A stretch of 64,000 nucleotides of DNA from Frankia alni ACN14a (GTDB taxonomy: Bacteria; Actinomycetota; Actinomycetes; Frankiales; Frankiaceae): positions 4,520,962 through 4,584,961 of the forward strand of contig NC_008278.1 in the NCBI RefSeq assembly GCF_000058485.1, in the 5' to 3' direction. Made by a program: the position numbers and the translations under genes. Shown here in pieces: positions 30,616 through 41,933 of the stretch. The notes below the pieces were generated by a model. The model was not told the DNA's origin and ran no database searches. It saw only the letters and a list, made by a program, of their open reading frames with translations. The first letter of the stretch is position 1. Every line of letters starts with the position of its first letter.

Positions 30616-31044
30616 TTGAGTACGCCACTCGACACCTTCGAGATCCTGGTCGACCACGAGGCGGCGACCGACGGCCCGACTCTGCGGCTGGCACCGAACG
30701 CGACACTCGACGACGCGCTGGCTGCCGTCGCCGGGATCTTCGCGCACGAGACCAGGTTGGAAGCGATTCGGCTGGCCGTCGGCGGGCGTTCGATCGGCAG
30801 CACCTCCCGGTCGTACCTGCGCCTGTTGTTCGGATTAGGCGCACCCGGCGCGGGCTTCACCACGACGCGCGGCATCGGGGACAGCGACGGCGCGACACTT
30901 CCCGGTTCCTCGACCCGGTTTGTCGTGCTGCGGTACCTGTGCCCCACCGATGCCGCTCACCCGGCCGAGTTTCGCGTTGTCCATGACGACGGCAGCCCGC
31001 CCCGCTGCGTGGCCTGCGACGCGGCAATGGGACTCGCGACGTGA
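30616..31044 (+). CDS. Small protein with C-terminal Cys motif, first gene of the TPR-CHAT operon
   Basis: A 142-residue protein. I place the start at TTG 30616 because AAGGAGG lies immediately upstream; GTG 30598 is an alternative in the same frame. The N-terminal half alternates strands and helices (FEILVDHEAATDGPTLRL, LEAIRLAVGGRSIG). The C-terminal part, YLCPTDAAHP followed by PPRCVACDAAMG, contains three Cys and nearby His residues, consistent with a small zinc-binding element. No known family comes to mind. It overlaps the next gene by GTGA, so it is translationally coupled to the membrane protein. By position it could be an adaptor or sensor for the downstream protease; this is inference. 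Confidence 0.75.
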   Translation: MSTPLDTFEILVDHEAATDGPTLRLAPNATLDDALAAVAGIFAHETRLEAIRLAVGGRSIGSTSRSYLRLLFGLGAPGAGFTTTRGIGDSDGATLPGSSTRFVVLRYLCPTDAAHPAEFRVVHDDGSPPRCVACDAAMGLAT

Positions 31045-31970
31045 CGCTCGGGGAAATTGCCCGGCCGGCCCAGGCACTGCTGTCGGGTCGGTTGCTGCTG
31101 GTGGGTTACGTACCCACGGCTGCCGGCGCGCTGGCCGTCCTGACGTTGGTGTGGGCAGGAGCCCCGGGCAGCCCGCCGTCGGCACACCGGGCCTGGCAGA
31201 CCGCGACCGACGCCAGCGCAGGCGAGGTCGTGGTGGTCGGCATGGCGCTGCTGGTCGTCGCGCTACTCGCAGCGCCGCTGCAGTTGTCGATGGTGCGGGT
31301 CCTCGAAGGCGGTTGGCCCCGATGGCTGGGCCTCGACCTCGCGCGGCGCCGCCAGGTGCGCCGACGCCGCCAGTTGGCGACGTTGGCGGTGCCCACCGTG
31401 TCAGGAACGGCGACCGCACCGTCCGTCGAGGAGGTCCAGCGGGCCGGGGCGGTCGCCGTGCGGCTGCGGACCCACTATCCGAGCGCGGAGTATCTGGTCC
31501 GTGCTACCGCGCTCGGCAATGTTCTGGCGTCCATGGAGGACACCGCCGGACGCGAGTATGGATGGGACGCGGTCGTGGCCTGGCCTCGGCTCTATCCTTT
31601 GCTCGGCTCGGCGAACCGAGCGATCGTTGACGACCGGCGCGACGGCTTGGACGTGGCGGCCCGGCTGACCGTCACCTTCGCCGCCGTGGCAGCCGCCGCG
31701 GTCGGGTTGCTCGCCACAACCGGGTGGTGGTTGCTGATAGCGGCGGTGCCGCTGCTCGCCTCGGCTGCGGCCTACCGAGGCGCGGTGGCGGCGGCAGTCG
31801 CTTACGCCGATGCCGTGCGAGTCTGCTTCGACCTGCACCGCTTCGATCTCATCGCGGCCGTCCATCTTCCTTTGCCGGCGAATCGAGGCGAAGAGGTTGC
31901 GGTCAGTACCGCGCTGAGCGTGCAATGGCGGCAGAACGTCACGACAGCGGTGACGTACCAACACCCCTGA
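31041..31970 (+). CDS. Four-helix membrane protein of the TPR-CHAT operon
   Basis: A 309-residue integral membrane protein of unknown family. Hydrophobic segments are at about 18-40, 65-85, 206-226 and 229-250, giving two helical hairpins. Between them lies a cytosolic-looking region of about 120 residues that starts very basic (ARRRQVRRRRQLATL) and continues with EEVQRAGAVAVRLRTHYPSA and DTAGREYGWDAVVAWPRLYPL. The C-terminal 60 residues are soluble. The GTG start overlaps the stop of the preceding gene, and the CHAT gene begins 79 bp after its end. Possible roles are membrane anchor, effector or proteolytic target of the CHAT protease; sequence alone does not decide. Confidence 0.8.
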   Translation: MTLGEIARPAQALLSGRLLLVGYVPTAAGALAVLTLVWAGAPGSPPSAHRAWQTATDASAGEVVVVGMALLVVALLAAPLQLSMVRVLEGGWPRWLGLDLARRRQVRRRRQLATLAVPTVSGTATAPSVEEVQRAGAVAVRLRTHYPSAEYLVRATALGNVLASMEDTAGREYGWDAVVAWPRLYPLLGSANRAIVDDRRDGLDVAARLTVTFAAVAAAAVGLLATTGWWLLIAAVPLLASAAAYRGAVAAAVAYADAVRVCFDLHRFDLIAAVHLPLPANRGEEVAVSTALSVQWRQNVTTAVTYQHP

Positions 31971-32049
31971 CGATTCCCACAGCGGGGGTGAACGGTACGA
32001 CCGCCCAGGACGAACGGCATGGCACGCAGGTGGACGGGGAACTACGGGG

Positions 32050-35000
32050 ATGACGACACAGCGCGCCGACCAGCTTCGCGGCCTGGGCCGGTGGGAAGAG
32101 GCGCTCACGGCCTACACCGACCATCTCGCCAGCCACCCCGACGACGTCGGGGCGCGGTTCGGTCGAGGGTTGGCGTTGCTCGCGGTGGGGCAGGTTCCAG
32201 CCGCGGTCGACGAATTGAGCTGGGTGTTGGTTCGCGCCCCTGGTAATGCCGACGCCAGGTACAACCGGGCAATCGCCTATTCGCTGGAGAACCGCGTCGC
32301 CGAGGCTTTGGCGGACCTCGACCGCCTGATCGACGACGATCCCGAAGCGTGGTACCTGTGGTCGGATCGCGGCGGGGTGCGGGCGCGCTCCGGCGACCTG
32401 CGCGAAGCGCTGGCGGACCTGCGAGAAGCTGTTCGGCTCGGCCCCGGCGAACCAGCCGCCCATCTCAACCTCGGCGTGGTCCTCCAGGCCGACCCGGAAT
32501 CGATCGACCAGCTCGCCGAGGCCCACACCCACCTGTCGATCGCCGCCCGCGCCGGACTCCCGGCCGCAGCCGCCGCCCGAGACGACGTCCGCGACCAGAT
32601 GTTTCTGCGCATCGACCCTGACCTGCGCAACGACGTCGTCGGTCACCTGCTCGACCTCGACCTCGGATCAGACGGGCAGGTGGCCGAGCTGGTCAAGGAA
32701 TGGCCCTTCCTGCTGTCCCGACGCTTCCTCAAGACCATGGAGACCCTCGCGCAGGAGCATCCTGATGTGGTCTCCCCCGTCGCGTGGCGACGAATCGCCG
32801 ACCTACGCCGGTTGGCATCAGCCGCGAGGCCGGCGGCGCCCAGTCGCGGAGCAACTGCGGCCCAGGTCGACCGCTCAGACCAGGGCGTCGCCCGCCGGCC
32901 TGCCGACGACGACGGCGGCGACGGCGGCGGCGACAGCCAGGCCGAGGTCGCTCGCTACCAACGACTGGCACGCCGACTGCTCGCTCTCGAAGCCGAGGGC
33001 GCGCTGACCGCAGCCGCCGAGCTGGCACCCGAGGTGACAGAACTCGCGCGGCGGATCTACGGCCAGGGCTCCGCCGAGCACGGCCAGCAGTTGGCCAACA
33101 CCGCCGTTCTGCTGTACCGGACCGGCTCGACGCAGGAGTCTCTCGACGCCTTCGACCGCGCGCTCAGCGTCCTGCAGCGAGGTGACAGAGCAAGGCTCCC
33201 AGGTCTGCTCGCCAGCTACGGCACCGTGCTCACCGAGCTGGGCCGGTTGGACGAGGCGACGACGGTCTACGAGCAGGCGCTCGGCATCCTGCGCGACGGC
33301 GAGGCGACGGTCGCCCCCGCCGACGCGGCCCGCGTGTTCCGCGGCCTGGCTGCAGTCCTGGTCGGCAACGGTCTGCCCGGCGAGGCCGAGTCGGTGCTGC
33401 GGGAGGCCGTCGACGACCCGCGCTTCGAGACCGCCGACGCAGTCGACGCGCTGGCGCGGCTGCTGACCAGCCTCGCAGAGGTGATCTTCGACCGGGGAGC
33501 GCCAGCCGATGCCGTCGACCTGTGCGAGCGGTCGCTGCGGCTGCTACGCGACGCGCACGGCGACGTCCACCCGCGAGTCGCGCAGTCGATGCGTGACATC
33601 GCGCGGGTGTGCGAGGCGGCCGGCCGTACCGACGACGCCCGCGCCTGGCTCACCCGTTCCCTCCACGTGTGGCGGCAGCTGGACGCAGGCGTCGCCGATC
33701 GCGCCGAGCAGGCGCTGACCGAAAGCGATCTTGCCGCGCTGAACGCCTCGGTCGGCGCCCGTGACGACGCGCTCGAGGCAGCCGCGGCGGCGCTGGCGAC
33801 CGTCGCCGCGTTGGACGACCCGCTCGACCAGCAGATACCCGAGGTGCTCGGGAGAGTCGCGGCCGCGTATTTCGGGCTCGGCGACATCGAGGCGGAGCTG
33901 CGGGTGCGCCAACAGGTCGTCGACGACGCCCGCCGTCGCCCCGGCGGGCCGCGCGGGCACCAGCTCAATGCCGTCGCGGACGTCTACTACCGGATGGAAC
34001 GGTACGACGAGGCGCGCGCGTGGTACACCGGCGCGCTCTCCTACGTCCGAACGCACACTCCCGACGACCAGACGGCGCTGTTCGCGATCAGCCACAACCT
34101 CGCCAACGTCCACTACCGCACCGGTGACTTCGCCGCGTCCGTCGAGCTGCACGAGCAGGCACTCGCGACGCTGCGGGGGCACTGCCGACCCGATGACCCC
34201 CGGCTGGTCGAGGAACTGGTCGAGCTCGCAGAGGCGTACGCGGACGACGGTCGCGGGCAGGAGGCGGCTGCTCGCCTCGCAGCGGCCGTGCCCTACCTCT
34301 CGGCGCTACCGCGTCTGGAGGCGCGCGCCGCGGTACTCGCCGAACAGCTCGCCGCCGACCGCAGCGCCACCGCCGACAGCACCAACAGCACCACCAGCAC
34401 CGACGACGCGGCCGTGGGCGCACTCACGCCCGGCTGGAAGCGCTATCGCCTACTTGCCGAACAGGCGCGCGAAGCCACCGACAGCGGCGACCTCGCCGAG
34501 GCCGAACGACTGCTCGACACCGCGCTGTCCGTCGCCAAGGATGCGGTCGGCCGGCGCGACCCGGACGTGGCGGCGTTGCAGTCCCGACTCGCCGAGACCC
34601 AGTCTGCGCGCGGCAACCTCACCGGAGTTCCAGAGCTCCTGCGCGATGCCCTCGACATCCTCACGACTGCCGACGAACGGGACGAGACCCGCATCGACAA
34701 CGTCCGCCTTCAGCTCGCGCTGGCCCTCGCCGCGACCGGCAAGGACCAGGCTGCCGCCGAGCACCTGACCGTGCTCGCCGAACGCGCATCGGCGCTGCGC
34801 GGCAGCATGCTGGGGCAGACTCACACCGCTCTCGGCGGCGTCAGGCAACGGCAGGGAGACGTCGATGGCGCTCGGCAGCATTTCGAGCAGGCCCTCCAGC
34901 TCGCCGAGCACCGCGATTCCAGCACGGACAACCGGGTCACCGCTCGCACCAACCTGGCCTCGCTGCTACTCAACAACGGGCAGTCCGCGCTGGCGCGGCC

Positions 35001-37740
35001 ACTGACCGAACAAGCTGTGGAGCTCGCGGCGAACGCCTGGGGTCCGGACGACCTCCGCACGGCGGAGGCGCTGCTGGTGTATGCCATGGCACTGCGCGCC
35101 GAGGGCAGCTTCGCGCAGGCCGAGACGTTCGTGCGGCACTGCCTGGGCCGCCTCGAGCTGGCGCACGGGCGCGGCAGCCCTCGGACCGCCAACGCGCTGA
35201 ACGAACTCGCGGTCTGCCTCACCGGTCAGGGGCACCCCGAACGCGCCAGATCCTTTATCGAACTCGCCCGCGCCGCTTTGTCCGGCTCCGGTCAGGACGA
35301 CACCGCCCTGCTGCTCAGCCAGGCACGGATCGTGGCCGAGCTCGGCGAGATCGACCAGGCGATCGAGCTCGCCACGACGGCCACCGAACGCCGCGGGCGG
35401 GAACTGGGCAGCCAGCACCCCCGCTACGGCGCGGCCCTCGGGATCCTCGGCGAGCTGGAACTTCTGAACGGAAACCGGTTCGCCGCGTCACAACATCTGA
35501 CGACCGCGATTCAGATCGTCCGCGCCGCCCTCGGCGACGACCATCCGCTCGAGCTGCAGCCCCTGGCTCCACTGGTGGCGCTCTATCTGAGTATCGGCGC
35601 GCACCGGACCGCGATGTCGTTGGCCGAATCGGCGGTGCGGATCGCGGGGGCCGTCTACGGGCCGACGCATCCCGGCTGTGCTCTGCACCTCACCCAGCTC
35701 GCCCGTTGCCAGGCGGTCACCGGCAGCCCTCGCGCCGCCCACCAGCTGCTACGTGAGGCGGTCGACATGGCGCCCACGGCGACGGGCAGCCTGCTTGCCC
35801 TCGCGCACCTGCAGGCGGCGCTCGGCGAACGAGACGCCGCCAGGCAGCTGTTGGACCGAGTCGTCACGATCGAGGACGAGCGGCTGGAAGACGTTCTGTC
35901 CAGCAACTCCGAACGAGCCAGGACCGTCTATCTCGCGCAGCGGTGGGCCACGGTCGAGGCCTACCTCACCGTGGTCTTCGCCGACCCGGACGTCGGGTCG
36001 GACGTCGGGTCGGACGTCGGGTCGGACGTCGGCGACGGTTCCGCCGCGGCCGAAGCAGGCCAGCCTGGTCCCATCGGCGCCGCGCTCGCGCGACGGCTGT
36101 GGGACCTCGTCGCCGGACGCCACGCGCTGAATGCCGCCTACCTTCGGTACGAGCGGGAGATCGGGCTGCGCGGGGACGCGCCGGAGCTAGCCGGAATCCT
36201 CCGCGAGTTGGCGCGGGTGCGGGCTCGGCTGGCGCGAACGGAACTGGATCGGCGGCCGTCCGGCGACGGGCCGGCCGAAGCGGACCGTCTTCGGCGGCGT
36301 CGGGAGGAACTCGAGCGACTGCTCGCCGGCCGCCTGCCCTTGCGGGACCGCGACACCCGGCTCGGCTCGGTCGATCTCGATCGGCTGGTCGAACGGCTTC
36401 CGGCAGACGCCACTCTGGTGCATTTCGTCCGCACTGCGGTGGTCGACTTCGCCAACGCAGCGCTCGGTCACCCGCCTCGGCACCGCGCCCCGGAGGGCGA
36501 CCTGTTCGACGTCAGCCATCCGATGCGCTATCTGGCCTTCGTCGTCGTGCCCGATCCCGAGACGCCGCTTGAGGTGGTGGACCTCGGCCCTGCCGGGCCG
36601 ATCGACGAGCACGTCGCGGGTTTGCGTAGCCTGCTCGACTCCGGCCGGCTGCCGGCCGAGGCACCCGACCAGGCCTTCCGTCGCGCCGTCGCGCGCGAGA
36701 CGCATGCCCTGGCCCTCTGCCGGGCGCTGGTCGACCCGATCCGCCTGCACCTGAACGGCGCGGGCAGCACCCTCCTGGTCGTCGCGGACGGCGACCTGAC
36801 CCAGCTACCACTACAGATACTGCCGACCGCAGGGGGACGGCGATTGATCGACGAATTCACCATCAGCTACCTGGCGTCGCCACGTGACGTCCTGACCTGG
36901 GGACCGTCGAGACCCGGGACCAGCGGACCGTCCCTCGTGCTCGCCGACCCCGACTACGACCTCGCTTCGTCCCGTCCCCGTCCAGGTTCTGCTGGCGACC
37001 AGGGCACGCCGTATTTCCCTGCACTGCCGTCGACCCGGTCGGAGGGGCAGGCGATAGCCGACCTGCTGGCCGTCGCACCGCTGCTGGGTACCGACGCGCT
37101 GAAGGGCTTCGTGGCCGACGTCCGCTCGCCCCTCGTGCTTCATCTGGCCACCCACGGTCTGTTTCTGCCGGAACCGACCAGCGCCGACACGAGCCACTAC
37201 GAGACGTTTTACGTCCTCGACGTTCCCGGCGAAGGCGTCTTTCCGCTTGCCGGGGAGTTTCCGGCCGCCGCCGAGACACCCGCCGGCCTGCCGGCAACCG
37301 GCACCGATCCGCTGCTACGCTCGGCGCTCGCGCTGGCCGGCATCAACACGTGGCTGTCCGGTGGTGCGACTCCTCCCAGCGCCATCGACGGGATGCTCAC
37401 CGCCGACGACGTCTGCGCGCTCGACCTTCGGCACACCCGACTCGTGGTCCTGTCCGCCTGCGAGACGGGCCTTGGGGCGAACCGGCGGGAAGAAGGCGTC
37501 GTGGGGCTGCGATGGGCGTTCGCCGCCGCCGGTGCCCGAGCCGTCGTGACCAGCCTGTGGCGCGTCGCGGACAGCGCGACCGCGGACCTGATGACCACCT
37601 TCTACCAGCGACTTCTTGACGGCGCCCCAGTTCCCGTCGCACTACGGGACGCCCAGACCGGGGTCCGCGACAGGTTCCCAGACCCCTACCTGTGGGGAGC
37701 CTTCGTCTGCCACGGCGACCCGGCCGCGTTGTTGCGATGA
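32050..37740 (+). CDS. TPR-CHAT protein: giant tetratricopeptide protein with caspase-like protease domain
   Basis: A 1896-residue protein. Residues 1-150 are classic TPRs (RGLGRWEEALTAYTDHLASHP). A Ser/Ala/Gly linker near 255-300 is followed by a very long array of TPR/kinesin-light-chain-like repeats to about 1330 (for example LGRLDEATTVYEQALGILR). A helical segment (1340-1480) leads to a C-terminal CHAT domain with both catalytic motifs: HLATHGLFLP (His1702) and VVLSACETGLG (Cys1804), then GVVGLRWAFAAAGARAVVTS and the usual end PYLWGAFVCHGDP. CHAT domains are clan CD proteases related to caspases and separase, usually gated by their repeat arrays sensing a ligand. It is the last gene of a three-gene same-strand unit. 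Confidence 0.92.
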   Translation: MTTQRADQLRGLGRWEEALTAYTDHLASHPDDVGARFGRGLALLAVGQVPAAVDELSWVLVRAPGNADARYNRAIAYSLENRVAEALADLDRLIDDDPEAWYLWSDRGGVRARSGDLREALADLREAVRLGPGEPAAHLNLGVVLQADPESIDQLAEAHTHLSIAARAGLPAAAAARDDVRDQMFLRIDPDLRNDVVGHLLDLDLGSDGQVAELVKEWPFLLSRRFLKTMETLAQEHPDVVSPVAWRRIADLRRLASAARPAAPSRGATAAQVDRSDQGVARRPADDDGGDGGGDSQAEVARYQRLARRLLALEAEGALTAAAELAPEVTELARRIYGQGSAEHGQQLANTAVLLYRTGSTQESLDAFDRALSVLQRGDRARLPGLLASYGTVLTELGRLDEATTVYEQALGILRDGEATVAPADAARVFRGLAAVLVGNGLPGEAESVLREAVDDPRFETADAVDALARLLTSLAEVIFDRGAPADAVDLCERSLRLLRDAHGDVHPRVAQSMRDIARVCEAAGRTDDARAWLTRSLHVWRQLDAGVADRAEQALTESDLAALNASVGARDDALEAAAAALATVAALDDPLDQQIPEVLGRVAAAYFGLGDIEAELRVRQQVVDDARRRPGGPRGHQLNAVADVYYRMERYDEARAWYTGALSYVRTHTPDDQTALFAISHNLANVHYRTGDFAASVELHEQALATLRGHCRPDDPRLVEELVELAEAYADDGRGQEAAARLAAAVPYLSALPRLEARAAVLAEQLAADRSATADSTNSTTSTDDAAVGALTPGWKRYRLLAEQAREATDSGDLAEAERLLDTALSVAKDAVGRRDPDVAALQSRLAETQSARGNLTGVPELLRDALDILTTADERDETRIDNVRLQLALALAATGKDQAAAEHLTVLAERASALRGSMLGQTHTALGGVRQRQGDVDGARQHFEQALQLAEHRDSSTDNRVTARTNLASLLLNNGQSALARPLTEQAVELAANAWGPDDLRTAEALLVYAMALRAEGSFAQAETFVRHCLGRLELAHGRGSPRTANALNELAVCLTGQGHPERARSFIELARAALSGSGQDDTALLLSQARIVAELGEIDQAIELATTATERRGRELGSQHPRYGAALGILGELELLNGNRFAASQHLTTAIQIVRAALGDDHPLELQPLAPLVALYLSIGAHRTAMSLAESAVRIAGAVYGPTHPGCALHLTQLARCQAVTGSPRAAHQLLREAVDMAPTATGSLLALAHLQAALGERDAARQLLDRVVTIEDERLEDVLSSNSERARTVYLAQRWATVEAYLTVVFADPDVGSDVGSDVGSDVGDGSAAAEAGQPGPIGAALARRLWDLVAGRHALNAAYLRYEREIGLRGDAPELAGILRELARVRARLARTELDRRPSGDGPAEADRLRRRREELERLLAGRLPLRDRDTRLGSVDLDRLVERLPADATLVHFVRTAVVDFANAALGHPPRHRAPEGDLFDVSHPMRYLAFVVVPDPETPLEVVDLGPAGPIDEHVAGLRSLLDSGRLPAEAPDQAFRRAVARETHALALCRALVDPIRLHLNGAGSTLLVVADGDLTQLPLQILPTAGGRRLIDEFTISYLASPRDVLTWGPSRPGTSGPSLVLADPDYDLASSRPRPGSAGDQGTPYFPALPSTRSEGQAIADLLAVAPLLGTDALKGFVADVRSPLVLHLATHGLFLPEPTSADTSHYETFYVLDVPGEGVFPLAGEFPAAAETPAGLPATGTDPLLRSALALAGINTWLSGGATPPSAIDGMLTADDVCALDLRHTRLVVLSACETGLGANRREEGVVGLRWAFAAAGARAVVTSLWRVADSATADLMTTFYQRLLDGAPVPVALRDAQTGVRDRFPDPYLWGAFVCHGDPAALLR
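35989..36036 (+). repeat. 12-bp in-frame tandem repeat in the TPR-CHAT gene
   Basis: Four copies of gacgtcgggtcg (the last degenerate) encode DVGS repeats in the linker between the TPR array and the helical segment before CHAT. Length change would alter linker length without shifting frame. Confidence 0.9.
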
Positions 37741-37899
37741 ACTCGATCCCGACGACAGAACCCGGCCCATCACCAACAACCACCATGTGATTACCGACAG
37801 GCTCACTCGAAAGACGCCAGCGCACGCCACGACGGGCGCGCCATGTGAACGTAATCTGTCACTTACGTGTTGTGAATACCGGTTTGTGACGATCGAGCG

Positions 37900-39266
37900 A
37901 TGGTGGGCCTCGAGTTCCGGCTGCTCGGCCGCGTCGAGGTGTACCGGGACGGTCAGCCGGTGGACCTCGGCGGGCCCAAGCATCGCGCTGTCCTGGCCTC
38001 GCTGCTGCTCCGCGTCCGCCGCGTGGTGTCGGTCGATCAGCTCATCGACGACCTGTGGCCGCAGCAGCCCCCGGCCCGGGCGGCGGCCACGGTGCAGGTC
38101 TTCGTCTCCCAGCTGCGCCGGGCACTCGAACCCGGCCGTTGCCGTGGCGAGGCGGCGACCGTCCTGGTCACGGCGTCGCCTGGCTACCTGCTCGACGTCT
38201 CCCCCGACGCCGTGGACGCGCATGCCTTCGCCGACCTGGTCGTGCGCGGCCGGGCGGCCCTCGACGCCGGGGATCCCGAGCGGGCGGCGCGGGTGCTGCT
38301 GCGCGCCGAGGGGATGCTGCGCGGGCCGGCACTGGCCGACGTCCCGGTCACCCCGTTCGTCGGGGCGGCGGCGGCCCGGCTGACCGAACTGCACCTCGGC
38401 GCGGCCGAGGACCGGATCGACGCCGAACTCGCCCTGGGCCGGCACGCCGCTCTCGTCGCCGAGCTGGAACAGCGGGTGCGCAGCCACCCGCTGCGCGAGC
38501 GGCTGCGGGCACAGCTGATGCTGGGGCTGTACCGGTGCGGGCGGCAGGTGGACGCGCTGGCCACCTATCGCGAGACCCGCCGGGTGCTGCGTGACGAGCT
38601 GGGGCTCGAGCCGGGCGTGCGGCTGCGCGAACTGGAACAGGCGGTGCTGCGGCAGGACCCCGGCCTGGCCTGGCAGCCGCTCGCGCCCGCGCCCGCACCG
38701 CCGAGCGTGCCCGCCACGGCGGCCCAGGCGGCGACGCCGGGCCGCCGGAGGACGACACCGGACCACCGGGCACCGTCCGCGGATCGGCCGGGCAGGGTGC
38801 TCGTGGTCGACGACACCGCCGTCAATCGCACGCTCCTGGCCGCCGCGGTGACCGAGCTCGGCCACGAGGTGGAGACGGCCGAGAACGGCCACCAGGCGCT
38901 CGAGGTCCTGCGGGCCGCCGATGACGGTACGCGCGGATTCGACATCGTCCTGCTGGATCTGCTCATGCCGGTGCTGGACGGCTACGCGACCCTGGCCGAG
39001 ATCAAGGCGGATCCCGCCCTGGCCGCCGTCGGTGTGATCATGGTGTCGGCGGTGCCGGAACTGGAGAGCGTGGTGCGCTGCATCGAGCTGGGCGCGATCG
39101 ACTACCTGCCGAAGCCGTACAGCTCGACGATGCTGCGGGCCCGGCTGCGCGCCTCCCTCCAGGCCAGACGCTCGACCGCCGAGCGGGAGTCCGCCCTGCG
39201 CACCGAGATCGCCACGCTGCGCGCCGAGGTCTCCCGGGCTCGGACCGGCACCGCACCCGAACACCG

Positions 39267-39270
<4 letters not shown>
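37900..39270 (+). CDS. SARP-type regulator fused to a C-terminal receiver domain
   Basis: A 456-residue protein. Residues 1-95 form an OmpR-like winged helix ([57 protein letters not shown]) and about 100-250 the bacterial transcriptional activation domain ([28 protein letters not shown]). After a Pro/Ala linker, residues 300-425 form a CheY-like receiver: [11 protein letters not shown], phospho-acceptor Asp353 in [17 protein letters not shown] and PKPYSS. SARPs normally activate antibiotic clusters and have no receiver, or have AAA and TPR extensions. Here phosphorylation by the neighbouring hybrid kinase is the obvious input. Its stop overlaps the kinase ATG (ATGA). A 159-bp gap after the CHAT gene holds its probable promoter. 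Confidence 0.92.
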
Positions 39271-41718
<2,448 letters not shown>

Positions 41719-41720
<2 letters not shown>

Positions 41721-41798
41721 GGCCGCCCGAGCCCCGCTGAGACCGCCCGAGCCCCGCCGAGGCCGCCCGAGCCCCGCCGAGACCGCCCGCGCCCGGCG
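41719..41798 (+). repeat. 20-bp tandem repeat after the hybrid kinase gene
   Basis: Four 20-bp units (gaggccgcccgagccccgcc with small changes) start at the stop codon of the kinase gene and fill the first half of the gap to the permease. It makes no clear hairpin and no spacer pattern. Confidence 0.9.
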
Positions 41799-41933
41799 GT
41801 GGCGGGGCCGCTTGGCCGTTGCTTAACACTTGCTTAGCGGCCGGATGTTGGCTGGTCGGCAGGGGTCAGCGTCGCTCCCGTCGCCCGTTCGTCCGTGTCC
41901 TCGGACCCGCGCCCGCTGAAAGGCCAGCCTGCG

